Part shown: positions 1-12,297 of the stretch, piece after piece
How the letters are laid out: the number at the start of each line of letters is the position of its first letter
Numbering within the stretch: the first letter of the stretch is position 1
Source: Erodium maritimum
Lineage: Eukaryota; Streptophyta; Magnoliopsida; Geraniales; Geraniaceae
NCBI GenBank assembly: GCA_963921825.1
Contig: OY997589.1
Coordinates: 76,306,523 to 76,370,522 of the forward strand
DNA length: 64,000 nt
Direction of reading: 5' to 3'
Translations under genes and position numbers: made by a program
The notes under the pieces: generated by a model
Seen by the model: only the letters and a program-made list of their open reading frames with translations
Database searches by the model: none
What the model was told of the DNA's origin: nothing

Positions 1-1738
1 GAAGTTTTGTTTCCAAAGACGTCATTGGGAGGACTGTGCATCTCGAAGAAATTCAGGATGGTACAGATCTGTCTAAACCAATTGACAACCCAGTAGAAAG
101 GAGCCAGAGATTGTCGTAGAGTGAGAACCAATTCTTGTTACAATTCCGGAAGGTCCAAGGCGATTTGAAAGGGTCAATCTTCCACCTCCAAGATATGGTA
201 TCCGGAGGTGACAATGAAGTCATGGTGGATCACGATGATCCAGCCACCTTTCAAGAAGTCGTGGATGGGCCCGACTCCGAGTTATGGCTGGGAGCCATGA
301 GGGAGGAAATGTAATCCATGTCGGACAACCGAGTCTGGGAACCGGTTGATCCCATCAATGGTGTGAGGACCATCGGATGCAAATGGATCTTCAAGGTGAA
401 GATGGACATGGACAACAACCCTCTGACCTACAAAGCTCAACTGGTGGCGAAAGGTTATAGGCAGATCCAATGGATTGACTATGAGGAAACCTTCTCCCTA
501 GTGGCTATGGTCAAAATCGATCCAAATTCTTCTTGACATAACTGCGTATCATAATTACGAGATATGGCAAGTGGATGTCAAAACCGCTTTCCTAAATAGA
601 AATTGACTGAGTACGTTTGTATGTCTCGGCCCAAAGGTTTTGATGATCCGAAGAATAAGGGAAAGAGTTATAAGTTGTTGAAATCCATTTATGGATTGAA
701 ACGAACTTCTCGGAGTTGGATCCTTCGTTTTGATGAAGCTATAATTGGATTTGGCTTAATCAAGAACGAGGATGAATCTTGCGTTTATAAGAAGGCTAGT
801 GGGAGCAAGATTACCTTTCTGGTTCTCATTGAAAACGACATCCCAACCTTGGACGAGACTTAAGCTTGGTTGAGGAAGTGTTTTTCAATAAATGACTTAG
901 GCGATGCTTCTTATATCTTAGGGATTAAGATATGTAGAGATCGCACCAAAAGGGTCTTGGATTTAAGTCAGGGAACCTATGTGAACAAGGCATTGAGTAG
1001 GTTCTTAATGCTCGATTCAAAGAAAGTACTCTTACCCACTAGTCATGGCATTCATCTCAGCAAGACTCGGTGTCCTAAGACAGCTGATGAGCTGAAAAGG
1101 ATGATGAGAATCCTATGAGCCTAGGGGCAGGATCGATCATCTATGCCATGACATGTATGAGACCGGACGTCTCGTAAGCCTTATGTTGTACCAGTAGACA
1201 TCATTCTAACCCGGGGGAAAGATGATGCTGAACTAGTCGTCGAAGGATGAGTAGACGCTAGTTTTCCAAGACAAATCCAGATGACTTTAAAAGTCAGTAA
1301 GGATATGTGTTTACGCTGAATGGCAGAGCTTTAGCTGGGAGAGCGTAAAGCAAGATACCATTGCCGAATCTACGACAGAGGCCAAGTACATGGATGCTGC
1401 AGAGGCAGCTAAGGAGGCTATGTGGATTTGGAAATTCATGGCAGGGCTGGGTGTAATTAAAAACCCATCCAGCCCCGTGAATCCATCTTGCGACAACACA
1501 AGGGCCATAGCGCAAGCTAAAAGCCTAGATCGTATAACAAATCCAAACATGTACTGCGGCGTATCCACCTCATCAGATAAATACTGAACTGAGGTGAAGT
1601 GAAGATAACCTATATTGCAACAGATGATAACATAGCCAACCCTTTGACTAAGGCAGTGTCGCTGCCTGAACATGTTAGACATGTAAAGTCGATGGGGACA
1701 TATTGGAGTTTAGATTGGAACTAGGGCAAGTGGGAGAT
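1..1738 (+). pseudogene. Ty1/copia pol remnant (RT and RNase H)
   Basis: Decayed 3' part of a Ty1/copia polyprotein. At 318-536 the reading GCKWIFKVKMD...KAQLVAKGYRQ is the start of the copia reverse transcriptase. 603-863 continues it (YGLKRTSRSW), and 870-1118 carries NDLGDASYILGIKI. RNase H follows at 1330-1590 (DSTTEAKYMDAAEAAKEA, then CDNTRAIAQAK), and the typical tail NPLTKAVSLPEHVRHVKSMG ends near 1700. Several stops and frameshifts break the frame. About 100 codons between RT and RNase H (near 1190-1290) are missing compared with copia relatives. A polypurine tract (AAGTGGGAG, 1728-1736) lies just before the LTR. The element starts outside the window, so its 5' LTR and TSD cannot be checked. 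Confidence 0.9.
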
Positions 1739-3426
1739 TGTTAGTCTTAGTGCCCGTAGTTCAATCCTAAATGTCCAAATGTATATATCATCGTTAGCAA
1801 TAAAATTAAAGCGGCTTTATATTACTTATGTGTTGGAGTAATATATCGATGTGTGCTCTGATCTATGCCCACCATGCGAATAGAACCATAGATCGAGATA
1901 GATCACACTCGATGGGTCCCTAGTCAACAAAGCTTCACTAGAAGCGACTAGTATGAAAGATGGCTCTTTATGGCTTACGTTCTGTTAGTCATTGGAATGG
2001 GATTCCGGAGTCTGATCATAGATATCATGTGGGACATGATATTGGACGACCCGCCCTGAATATGTGCCATAGATTAAGTCATGAACATATTCAGTGTTGT
2101 AGCTTGTCATGTATCCTTAGACCAAGGAGTCTTTGTGATCGCTATGTAGTCAACAACTGAGTTTGACCTGAGCCTAACGTTGTCCGTAACAGGGCTTCCA
2201 TAACGGCCAGGATTGGCTTGGGGACGGGCTACATGAGTGACACGAAAGACGGCTAAGGGATTTATCCCTCATACTAAGGTATGGGAAAGATATCGGTTCT
2301 CGGCCACTTGATCGAGAGTGACTGAAAGAATAGCATGGCCATGCACATGATACTGGGTATCATATCTTCAGTCATCTCACATATCAAGGAATGGTGATTG
2401 AGAATAATAAGGATGACGGATCTATGCCTTATCTCAATCAGGATATCGGAGATAAAAGGATAATGACAGGGACGACGGAAAGGTTAGAATCGACAGGGTC
2501 GATTCGTTATGTAATGTCGGGCAATACTAAAGTCTCGTTAGTTGCCACTTAAATAGGATCAAGTAAAATGGGATTTTACGTTGATCTATTGACATGCATA
2601 AACCTAAGGGTCACACCGGAGGATGAAACTCATTGACACATTTATGGAGAATGGCCAAAAGGGAGTTGTCTCGGGACATGACCAAAACTGGGTTTTGGGT
2701 CATGTGCCCGTAAGTGAATAGGACTTTACGGATCGAGACAAGGCTTGGAGTCTTGGGATTGATCGCGTCGGATAATGTTGGACATTTCCGGTATGGAAGG
2801 CTTGGAGGCGATGAGCGAATCACGGGACCTCGTTGGAAATGGCCACGGGCCATGTTCCAAGAGGCCCATGAAAGGCCCATGCAACCAAGGCCCATGGAAC
2901 TAATTAATCAAGTCTTGATTAATTAGTACTAAGTAAGCAAGACAAGGATTAAGGTGTTGGTGATTCACCACCTAACCCAATCTTGTCTTGCCATACTTTG
3001 TCCTATTTACACCTTACTTGACACCATACTTGTCCCATGCCTTTAGTTGGACAAGTATGGGTTTTGTTATGTTTAAGTCATCTTTTTTCAACATAACAAA
3101 CACAAGACAAGAATAGGAAACACAACTTCTCTCTCCCTTCCCTTGCAATTTCGGGTTTGGGAAGCTCCCACCTCCATTTTTGTGTTCTTGAGTCCTCAAA
3201 GAGAAGAACTACGTGGCTTTGATTCCCATGTGGATACGTAGGCGTCTTGGAGACTCAAGCCAATCATTCGTTAACCGGTGTTCTTTTTTTGGTAAGAACT
3301 AGTGCTGAATTTTTCTCTTGTGAATCCATTCTTTGTTAGTTGTTTCATGGTTTTAATGGTCTCTTGGTTTTCATTGATTTTCCGCTGCGAGTTGGTTCAT
3401 CTCCAACCCTACCTCGAGACCCAACA
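1739..3426 (+). mobile_element. 3' LTR of the copia element
   Basis: The region starts with TGTTAG directly after the polypurine tract and has no coding potential. It is taken to end at CCAACA (3421-3426), giving a TG...CA repeat of about 1.69 kb. The left boundary is firm because it follows the pol tail and the polypurine tract. The right boundary is inferred from the TG/CA rule only, because the partner LTR and the left TSD lie outside the window. Confidence 0.7.
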
Positions 3427-3499
3427 AGTGCATGTGTGTTTGTAATGAGGGTTTCTACCCCTTTCTTTGGGTTTTGTTCACAAAACCCTCAGACTTTAT

Positions 3500-3691
3500 C
3501 TACTGCTAGCTTTCCAAAAAAAAATTCCTAGAAGAACAAGAGACCATGTTGCTTATTTCTTAGCTAAGAACTCGCAAGAATGGGCGGCTCTGTATTGGCA
3601 AGATATTATACTCCTTGACCCCTTCCAGAAGATACGAGTTTTTGATTGGCTTAATACTGTGATAACTATCATTCTATATTTTCATTTTTAG
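3500..3691 (+). pseudogene. possible RNase H-like (RVT_3) fragment
   Basis: Directly after the copia LTR an open stretch reads RDHVAYFLAKNSQEW and then LLDPFQKIRVFDWLN. The H-V-A-x-x-L-A pattern resembles the last helix of plant LINE-type RNase H domains. No other part of such a domain is visible nearby. It may be a fragment of the sequence into which the copia element inserted. The assignment is weak. Confidence 0.25.
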
Positions 3692-3995
3692 TATATTTCA
3701 TTTGATTTAAAATATTCTCAATTGAATTATAGATACTTATATAGGATCTTATCAAGATTTATATAAATACCTTCTTACATCAATGAGAAAATCACAACAC
3801 AATTATATGAATGGTATCAAATATGAGAGCATTTATATCAAAGTAGTATTTTTTTGAATCGATTGACCCCATCATATATGTATTTGTGAAAGAAATCAAT
3901 TGGTTGATCGAGCTACCAAACCATTTTACGTGTTTTAGACTACTCGTATGACTTTTCCTTGGAATAATAAAGTCATACAACCCTTGACAAATAAG

Positions 3996-5100
3996 TTTTT
4001 TGATCAGTACAAACGAATTTAAAAACCGGTTCTTTGAAGTAAATATCACGGTGATGAGGAATACAACCTAAGAGCATTCCGTCTTGGAACCTCATGAAAC
4101 TTGAACCCAAGAAGGGGTGATGAAGAAGTACAACCATAGAACCAAAGAAAAGAACCAGAACCACACTTACAGACTTCAAATTCAATGAAAGACAACCCAA
4201 AAGAACCTTTCAACCGAGGGTCTAAAACCCGAATTTCCCTACCATGAAGCACTAACAATAAAAGGTCTAAGAACCTGAATTTCACAAACATGAAGCACAA
4301 ACAGAACCAGTAGCGTCCAACTTCCCAGGGCACCTCAACCCTTACCGGTGCTGGAACGACATCGACTCCTAGCTCCAAAAACCACTGGCCCCAATAATAG
4401 AACCAGTGATTTAAAATGTCAGCGGTCAACACCGCGAGCGGCAAACATTCCGACAGAAATGTACCGGAACCCACTAATCCAATGAACTTGAACAAAAGGC
4501 TTCCGAGGTCTGGGGAAGCCCGGAGAACCCGCCGGTGGCCAACACCGATAACCGGCGGACCAGTGCCATAAAGTGGCCGGGAACTCTAGAAGACCAGTCG
4601 GAAAAGTAAAAGGAGAAGGTAGGGAGCAGAAAACCAAACACAGGTAAGTTAGGGGTGTGAAATCTTACCTCAGACCTTTTCCGGTGAAAGGCCCAAAAGA
4701 AAAATCATCAGGAGCCGTAGATCTAATCCGAGATCAAGAAGTAGGGGCGGAGCCACTGAGATGAAATCCCAAATCTCCAGAAGCGTCAGCCTATCGGAAC
4801 CACGACGATCCTAGTTGAGGATGCGTATCCCACATCCAGTGCCAGTAGACATTGCCGAGATCTGAAGAGAAAGCTATATCACAGCGACAACAAAGGACCA
4901 CCACCACGATAGCAAGGGCAGATCAGATCTACGACTATCTTCACCATGGGAGTTGACGAAGGTCGTCCCACGTCTAGATCTGCTCCGTCCCGCCACCGTC
5001 ACACACCAAAGAGCCGAGGGCTAGAACTAGAAACGAAGAGAGGAAAGGAGGGGAGGGAAATGGATGAAATGGGAGGGGAGGTTTTTAGGGTACTGAGGTG
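3996..5100 (-). mobile_element. poly(A) retroposon, family 1, copy a
   Basis: Read on the minus strand, this ~1.1-kb stretch ends in CTGATCAAAAAA (plus-strand T tract 3996-4001). It shares blocks with the copies near 6027-6868, 9314-10280 and 19121-20120: repeated pieces of the form AAATTCAGGTTCTTAGACC and CTTCATGTTTGTGAAATTC, then a GC-richer part with CCGG-rich words. The longest open frame (4046-4495) is hydrophobic and matches no family I know, so I treat it as non-coding. The 5' end is uncertain and no TSD was found. It is probably a non-autonomous L1-dependent retroposon or a LINE 3' tail. Confidence 0.55.
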
Positions 5101-5854
5101 AAGTTTTACCCAAATTTTAACATTCCTCCTTTCTCGACATGCAAATCCAATTGGTGGATATGAAAATAGTCTATATAAATGTCATGACTCTAAGACCAAA
5201 TCAAAGCCATTAATCGTCAATTATTCATTTTCACGATATGTTTTAGAATAATTTATGTTCGAATAGAATCGGTAAAAATGGTGGTGATAATTAGTCGGCT
5301 GATTGGGTCAATGACTTCAATCGGATAGGTGGATCTCGTTGATAAATTTTCGCACAAGCACCAGCACCAATTGTCGAAAAAATAGTGGGTTTTCCTCAGC
5401 GATGACACCAAACGGATCGTTTTGTACGGAGCTTGGTCGAACATGAATTGGCCTTTAAGAGCATATACATCATGTGCAGTTCGCAAATCAGATTAACTAA
5501 TTAGTGAATTGCGAATCGCGAGTCCCACGATGTGAATCATGACTCGTTCGGTTTCGATTCACTAATTAGTAAATATGAATCGCGAACCGAGCGGCTCGAT
5601 TCACTAACGTGAATCGATACCGCGTGATTCACGAGTTGCTGCAATGAATCAGAAGCCGCCATGTGGCGGCTGGCGTGACAAAAAAATATACGTTCGCTTT
5701 GTCAACGTTATTTTTTCTAATAAATCAATAAAAATAACTAAAAAACCCTATAATACCCCAATATTTCAACATTTAATCCATGCTTCATTCGCTCCTACCA
5801 CAATATAAAAATACACTCTCATTCGTTTTTGTTTTCGAGCGATAGATGATTCTG

Positions 5855-7971
5855 AAGCGGATGTTCATGCAATGGCAACACGAATCCGATGAAGTTTGGA
5901 CAAGCAAGGATTCAAACACACGTGGACACATTGAGGGGAAGTCTCAAAAACAGGGAACATTCCCGAAGAGAGATTAATAAAGGTCGTGTTGAAGCACACA
6001 AATGACTAATGCGAGATTATTTTGTTTATTTTTTATGAGCAAATCATTATATACATCTCTCTCTTTTCAAAGTTTGAAAAGAGAGAACAAAGTATCTAAT
6101 TACAGAATCCTTACAAGCCAACATGCACACAATCAAATACCAAATACATATACGAGCACTAGCATAAAAGAATAGCCTCAATATAAACCCAACAAGGGAG
6201 CACAATAGTCTCAAAACCTAATATGACAATCATATAAGCACACGAAAAAACGGCTAAAAAATGAGTATAGAGACCGAATTTAGCAACCATGAAGTACGAA
6301 GAAAAAGAGGTCTACTACCTAGATTTGTCAACCATGAAGCTTAATTAAGCTAGCCGTCCTCCACTGAAAGCACCCATAACTTTACCCAAAATTGAGGAGA
6401 ATATTGTATCTCACGGCACCCAAACTCAAAGAGTTGAAGGCCATCGACACGCCGACGACCAACATCGCTGATTGGTAGAGATAATCCGGTGAATAATCAC
6501 CGAAACTCAAAACCCAAATAAGCAAGACTCCTCGATTTCCAAGGCCTATAGACCCAGTATAACCCGTCAAAGGCCAACACCTAAAAGATTGACCTCTCAC
6601 CCCCCCCCCCCCCCCCAACAAAGGGCATGGATACAAAGGGAATCGTAACGAGCCTAAATCTAGGGATGAACATATTTCCAACAATCTACAGATAAAGCAT
6701 TAGGTGAGACAAGAACATTAACATCCGCAGCGACGAGGGACAAGTCCATATGCACAACGAATCTAAGATCAGAAATGCTTCCCACAGTAGATATGATACA
6801 AGCCACCTAAGAGCCACTCCGAACAGGTCCTGAGAACAGTGCGACTACCCGGTCGAGCTCCGACAAAGAATCGCCTTGTTGATGACCCTACGTATGGACC
6901 CGAGATGTTTAGGTGTCGATATAGTATGAGGTGACCCATTTTTACTTGGATAATGAAAAGGTAGTCGAGCATGACGATTACTTCATTAAAAAGACGGACG
7001 CATGGGGTTATCAACACACTAAAAATGCACCGCCGCAATACGAATGTTAACATATGAGTGCTCGGCCTATTCGTTGGATGAATAAGAATAACTATGAATT
7101 GGGGTAAGTAGTACTCAAATGTGTGTGTCGGTTTTGCAAGACAATTGTTGAGGTTTTTATAGAAGAGTGAGCGAGAACCAAATGCGGAGGACTTGACCCG
7201 ATTGCTTGAATCAGGATACAAGAAAGGATTACTAGGCATGATTGGGAGTGGAAGAGTTGCCTAATCGTATTGTAAGGAGCCTTCGGTTGGGGAGATCACC
7301 ACGGACGTCCAACCATAATGTTGGAAGTTGTAGCATCCCGTGATTTGAGGATTTAGAATGCGTTTTTCAGCACCGCTAGTTCGAATAATGACATCAACGT
7401 TTGGAATGACGGGCACTAATTTAATGAAGTTATTACTTGTCATTACTATGTCGTGAACTACGAGCGATCAACAAGATTCGATACGACCGACCTTATTATT
7501 TGGTTGAGGACATTTACCCAACCTGAAGTCGGTTTGTGAAGTCGATTCGACATTTTATCTGATCCAAATACAAATTGTTTGCTAAGTCCAATAGGGGCCT
7601 CGGAAAGATGTTGAACGATATTTTGGAGTCCTTCAAGAACGGTGACACATAATTTCCCGACCAACTCGTATCTGAGACAAGTATATGTTGGATGATATCA
7701 TGCATACTTGTATCATTCTAAACCACATGGTTGTAGAGGAGGAACGCGACCGATACACTCAAGGAGCTGAAGAATTGTGTAATAAGCCACATCCAAACAT
7801 ACCTGATTGGACACCAACTCAAAAATGGCACCACAGGGGTCCCATATCCTACCAGTATTCCTTGGCCGCTCAAGCACATCTTAGAATTTATAACATCCAC
7901 TAAAAACTCCAAGCTGACTTTATTGAGCACATACGAGATCGCTTTGAAGCGGATTACGAATTAGACGATTA
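5855..7971 (+). pseudogene. Harbinger transposase (ALP1-like nuclease), broken
   Basis: The frame can be followed through stops and shifts. LMRDYF at about 6006-6023 is interrupted by a retroposon and resumes with VDDPTYGPEMFRCRYSM near 6878-6930. EPNAEDLTRLLESGYKKG and GMIGS come near 7175-7250, then KDVERYFGVLQ near 7605. LDDIMHTCIILNHMVVEEERD (7688-7750) and ADFIEHIRDRFEADYELDD end at 7971. These match the order of motifs in plant Harbinger nucleases (AFGVLQ-type block, then the ACIILHNMIVEDER-type block). Many in-frame stops show it is not functional. Confidence 0.85.
6027..6868 (-). mobile_element. poly(A) retroposon, family 1, copy b, nested in Harbinger
   Basis: This segment separates DYF from VDDPTYG of the Harbinger transposase. 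Read on the minus strand it ends in GCTCATAAAAAATA. It shares the repeated AAATTC-GGT-TAGACC blocks of family 1 and the CCGGATTATCTCTACCAATC-type block of the copy at 19121. Flanks GATTATTTTGTT (6015-6026) and AATCGCCTTGTT (6869-6880) look like a diverged TSD, differing mainly by C/T changes. A run of about 17 C lies at 6600-6616. Confidence 0.65.
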
Positions 7972-8320
7972 AGTTTATGTACTTCTTTTTTTAACGAAAT
8001 AATAATTGAAAGTGTGGTAATTGAATTTATTTGTCGCTAGATTTGTGTTTTCATAGTTCAAATGGATTTGTAGCTGTGATATTACTGGTTTTATTTGTTA
8101 TATTTTTGTTTTAATTTAGTATTTAATAATTTCAGCAAAACAATATTAATTATTCAGTCAGCATTTAAGAATCCTTAGTTAATTCTACATTAAAAACCCA
8201 TAATGTGAAAATAAGTAGTTTTTAATTCAAATTCATGGATCGATTCATCAACATAGATTTCAATTTAGTTTTTACGAATGTGAACCTCTAATTAAAAACC
8301 TAACGATGTGCATGCTCTAA

Positions 8321-9300
8321 TATTGGACTTCAATTGGACCGAAAAATTAGTCTGCACTAATTAAATCTAATTGAAACGTGGGGATGATACACTACACTAG
8401 TTTTTCTTTTAAAAAATGTAATAGATTAAAATATTAGAAACAAATACTAATATAATAATAGGAAAATAGAGTGGAGAAGAAACAACCAATAAGGAACAAG
8501 ATGGAAAGTTCTCTGCTAAGGTTGAAAGCTCTCAACCCTAGGCGTCCCAAGCCGACACTTTTAGCCTCAGTTCGCCCCCGTTCAGGATGTCTCCATCGTG
8601 CAAGACCTCTATCACCAAGAGATTGCTCGTGAGTTTTTTCCGTACAACTTTGGTGTTCTTCTTCTCTACTCCTCCATATCACGACGCTAGTGCTTCAGAA
8701 GGATGGCGTCTATTACGAGACGATCCACGACTCTCTGTCATGGTGGTAATCTCCCTCTCCGTGTTAGCCTCCCATGTCAGGAGTGAACACATGGTCACAT
8801 CGAAAAGGAATCTCGTTGGACCAAACAACCAAACGACTCAGCAAAGTCTATTATGCAGCTTCGCCAAGTCCAATTAGGCCACCCGACCTTGGCCTGGAGG
8901 ACTGACAACACCCCCCCCCCTTCTCTATGGGTCCTCCATCATCTCACGTGATCCATGTCCGTACCAGGCGCGTTCCCCGGCAATTTAGCGATTTCTTTGA
9001 GAAATCACATTTGTATTCAGGCTACAGTGATCAGGTTCATGTCGAGCCGGAGATGGTTTTGGCTTTGATTTTCTATCTTGTTCTAGTTCTAGGGTTATTT
9101 CATAGTTCAATTATTGTTTTAGGTCGTACATGTCTTAATTTTATGTTCTTAGTTTTTTTTTTGCTCCACTTTTTTATGTTAACTCTAAGTGTTTGGTCAC
9201 TCAAAAAACCTGAATATACTTTGGGTCTTTGGATGATTAGTTGTAGTCAGTCTTCGGATATACTACTTTATTCCTATTCCTTGTTATGCTTGATAGTTTC
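8321..9300. other. no gene recognised
   Basis: AT-rich flank of the Harbinger element followed from about 8500 by a mixed stretch with CT-rich words and a C10 tract near 8911. The plus-strand open frame 8927-9310 is rich in Leu/Phe/Ser and matches nothing I know. The stretch may be an older retroposon tail, but there is no TSD to support that. Confidence 0.3.
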
Positions 9301-9313
9301 ATACGAATAAAAC

Positions 9314-10280
9314 TCTTCCTTTTTCTGTTGTGGGACTCACTTCTCGGCTCCGGCTAAGATCATGGGGATAAGGTGGATCTCGCCACTCATGGTGGTTTTG
9401 AGTATTGGCCTCAGCACGGTCTCGCTAGAGCAGGTTTGGTATGGGTTTGTTGTTGTAACGCTCCCAGCTTGGTGGTAGTCTTGGTCGGGTTAGGTTTTGT
9501 GGTTTCTGTTCTCTTCAGCTCCTTGGTGCTAGCTTAGGTTCGGTAGAAATACCGGATTCTCCTTATGGTGTTTCTAGGTGTAGGCCGGATTCACGAGGAG
9601 GTCCAATGTGAGCTCAGTGCTTGGGGTTGCAGGAGGAAGAATCTGCTTCCCTGTGGTAATTTCTTTCTCCTTCTCTTGCTTAGATAGCTCTCTTTCCCAT
9701 TTTTTTGTTCATGCCTCTTCTAGATATCCGGCTTCACCTCTTCTCGATCTGTTTTTTGGGCTCGATGGTTCAAGGCGTTGACCGCACGACGAGGTTACTT
9801 GTGTGTTGTTTACCCTTTTCAAAAGTCGTTTTCTAGGGTTGGTGTGTTCATTTTGGTTTAGAGAGTTTTATCTTTTAAGGTTGGGGTCTAGAGTTTCACA
9901 GGGTTTGGCATGGGTTGCAGGGTTCTCTTTTTTCTCCAAATGCGCTTAATGGTTGGGAAATTTAGGTTTTAGATCTTCATTTTTCAGGGTTTCAAGGTTG
10001 GAAAATTCAGGTTTTAGACCTCCTTGTTTTTTCTGGTTGTCGTTGGGTTTATCTGTTGTGCTGATGATTTTTCTTTGTGTTTTTTCTTGTATTATGGTGT
10101 TCTTCATCGGTTGTGGGGCGTTTTTGTTGGTGGTTGTGTTGTTTTCTGTCTTCATCCCCAGTTCTGGGAGTTGGTGCTGGAGGTTCCTTTTGGAATACTC
10201 TTAGGTTGTTGGTTCTTGTCCCACCCGAGCTCTTCTCTTCAAAGAGCCGGTAATTTAACTTTGTTTTGTTGATAAAAAAA
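9314..10280 (+). mobile_element. poly(A) retroposon, family 1, copy c, with exact TSD
   Basis: 967-bp insertion ending in GATAAAAAAA (10271-10280). It is flanked by the perfect 13-bp direct repeat ATACGAATAAAAC at 9301-9313 and 10281-10293. A 3' A tail plus a long TSD of this kind is the signature of target-primed reverse transcription by an L1-type enzyme. Blocks such as AAAATTCAGGTTTTAGACC (10001-10019) are shared with the other family-1 copies. No ORF of a known family is present, so it is non-autonomous. Confidence 0.85.
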
Positions 10281-10293
10281 ATACGAATAAAAC

Positions 10294-10737
10294 ACGTTCC
10301 TTTCGCTAAAAATAATGAACAAGAAGTCCTCTCAAAACAAATCATTGTCTCCTAAACACACACCTCCCTTTAAATCCCCGACTTCTCACCATTTATTAAT
10401 TATTCATCTCCCAAATGGTCCGGAACCAACTAGACCTAGACGACAACCAGGGGCAAATAAAACTACAACCCTTTTCTACTTTTTCTTATCTGCAAGACAC
10501 ATCGCTAATAGATAGGAGAGATGAAGAAGAAGGAAGGAATTAACTATCCATAATATAAGGTGGGAGAGAAGAAAGAAGATCAATTTCATCAAAAAGTTGT
10601 GACTTGTGACATTAGGATGAGTGTAGTGTGATATGTTTAAGGCTAACTAGTTAAGTCAATTCTACAATACGGTCTCAAGACAAACTAGGTTTGTACAGAT
10701 AGACATGGACTATAGTAACCGACACATTGGTTTCAGT
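10294..10737. other. no gene recognised
   Basis: AT- and purine-rich intervening sequence between two retroposons. The small open frames (10315-10515) show no recognisable product. Confidence 0.4.
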
Positions 10738-10753
10738 AACTTTTATTAACGAA

Positions 10754-11580
10754 CATGCGGACGCACAGCCCCCCCCCCCCTCCCCTCCATTGCAGCCATC
10801 ATTGAAACCCTTTTTTTTCCACCAATGAAGCCCCCTGCTTCCACAATTGAGCCCCTGCTTCCAACCTCTTTGTCCAACCTTCGGGTTTCATCTCTACCGT
10901 CGTCGTTCATTTGATCGGAGTCGGTTTTATTTTTTTCTTGTCTTTTTTGCAGACGGACTACCTTTGCAGGTCGCCGCCTATCGTTCAATCTGTGCCACGG
11001 CCTCTCCCTCGCCTCGCGCTACCGATGTTGCGTCGCAGGACCGGTCCCGCCTTCGAGCCAGTAGCCACCGTGGTCCCCCTACCGTTCTCTAGAATACGGG
11101 CTCCACGCGTTGTCTTCCATCTGCAGCGTCCTCCCGCCCCAAGGTCACCCCTCGCCGGCATGGGTCCGCTCCCTCGATGGATCTGGGATCCGGGAGGAGT
11201 GATAGTAGGCTGGGGCTTATTTCACCGGCACCCGAAATCGGGAATCTCAACCCTGAACAAGCTTTTGCAGCAGGGAGGTCTCGGGGAATCTGCACTAAAG
11301 GCTAATTCTCTAGTAGGTTTCACTATTTTAGATCGAATAATCTTTTGGCTCAATAAGTTTAGGACTTATGTTTATTATTTTATTGTAACGTTGGATCGAG
11401 GAACTCTTGAGTTTGGATCTGCGAGACAAAGCAGACTATATGTATGGAACTATGTGCGCCCGATGGGCTATGGCCAGTTGGAACAAAAAGCTGGTATCCG
11501 GGTCTGTTATGTCTCTCCTTGTAAGCATGATATGAAATCGTAATACAACTACTTCTTTCCCGTTTCAAAAGAAGAAAAAA
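10754..11580 (+). mobile_element. poly(A) retroposon, family 2, with exact TSD
   Basis: 827-bp insertion ending in GAAGAAAAAA (11571-11580), flanked by the perfect 16-bp repeat AACTTTTATTAACGAA at 10738-10753 and 11581-11596. The interior starts with C10 and a pyrimidine-rich stretch and has a GC-rich middle (TGGATCTGGGATCCGGGAGG, near 11177). That middle recurs inverted near 12270, so the family has at least two copies here. The open frame 10911-11543 (210 residues, Arg/Pro-rich then mixed) matches nothing I know and is probably incidental. Confidence 0.85.
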
Positions 11581-11959
11581 AACTTTTATTAACGAATCCA
11601 ACTATTCAAACAAATACGGATCACCCGTAATTAGAGCTGTGTTTGGGGAGTGGGTATTGGATTTTGTTTGTATTGTCTCGTTGTTCTCTGTTGACGTATG
11701 TCAGCATTCATTGAAATCTGGTTCCATGGGTTAATTGCTTGGATTTTGCACTTAAATTATCACATTCATTTCATTTTTAATTCTGTACATCTTTATTGTT
11801 TAACATATATTTTCAGAGACGTAAACAAAGGTATTTTATTAATCAAGATAATGAAACATAAAAATAAAGTCATGTTTCTGATCTTGAGTTTCAGTATACG
11901 TCCAAAGTTCCCGTAGGGATTCTGGCGAATTTGTACTCGTATTGTTGGTCTACTTTTTA

Positions 11960-12297
11960 ATCGCTGATCATAAATAACACAAATAAACACAAAAACGAAC
12001 ATAATAAACAAAAGAGCATGGAATGCCAGTTCTACTGAGCCCCATAATTTTCGTAGTTGGGCGTTCTAGTATCGCTAATCCATCGTCTTGAATCGCCGAG
12101 ATGTTTAATTGTGATACGGAGAACGGAGCATGCGCCCGGTGCTCCGGATGTGACCTCACCGAGACTTCTTGCAGAAGCGGATTAATCATCATCGGGACGA
12201 CCCACAAGGGTTTGTCTAGTTTCGAGGTGCCTGACTTTGGGTGTCGTGGAAACAGCCCCCGTCCCATCGTCCCTCCTTCCGGATCCCAAATCCAGCG
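11960..12297 (-). mobile_element. family 2 retroposon fragment, inverted copy
   Basis: Read on the minus strand, GGATTTGGGATCCGGAAGGAG...GGGACGGGGGCTG...CACCCAAAGTC aligns with the plus-strand copy at 11165-11260. Both read WIWDP...RHPKSG when translated. The copy is cut at 12297 by the solo LTR, and whatever continued to the right could not be recognised beyond 14934. Confidence 0.6.

Larger units (their letters stand above)
5459..8317 (+). mobile_element. PIF/Harbinger DNA transposon
   Basis: The left end GAGCATATACATCATGTGCAG and the reverse complement of the right end (GAGCATGCACATCGTTAG) form matching terminal inverted repeats. The element is flanked by the 3-bp duplication TAA at 5456-5458 and 8318-8320, the hallmark of the PIF/Harbinger superfamily. 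Inside is a degraded Harbinger transposase on the plus strand. The subterminal stretch 5485-5660 is packed with short copies of GATTCAC/GTGAATC in both orientations, which may be transposase-binding sites. A second Myb-like ORF, usual in autonomous elements, was not seen. Length without the nested retroposon is about 2.0 kb. Confidence 0.85.

Noticed and set aside
3820..3840. GGTATCAAATATGAGAGC as a retrotransposon primer site
   Set aside because: Poor match to the initiator Met-tRNA end and no gag or LTR boundary beside it.
4046..4495. 149-codon minus-strand frame
   Set aside because: Lies in retroposon sequence, hydrophobic low-complexity, not conserved in the other copies.
10911..11543. 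210-codon frame as a gene
   Set aside because: Falls entirely inside a retroposon with an exact TSD; no recognisable domain and composition changes along its length.
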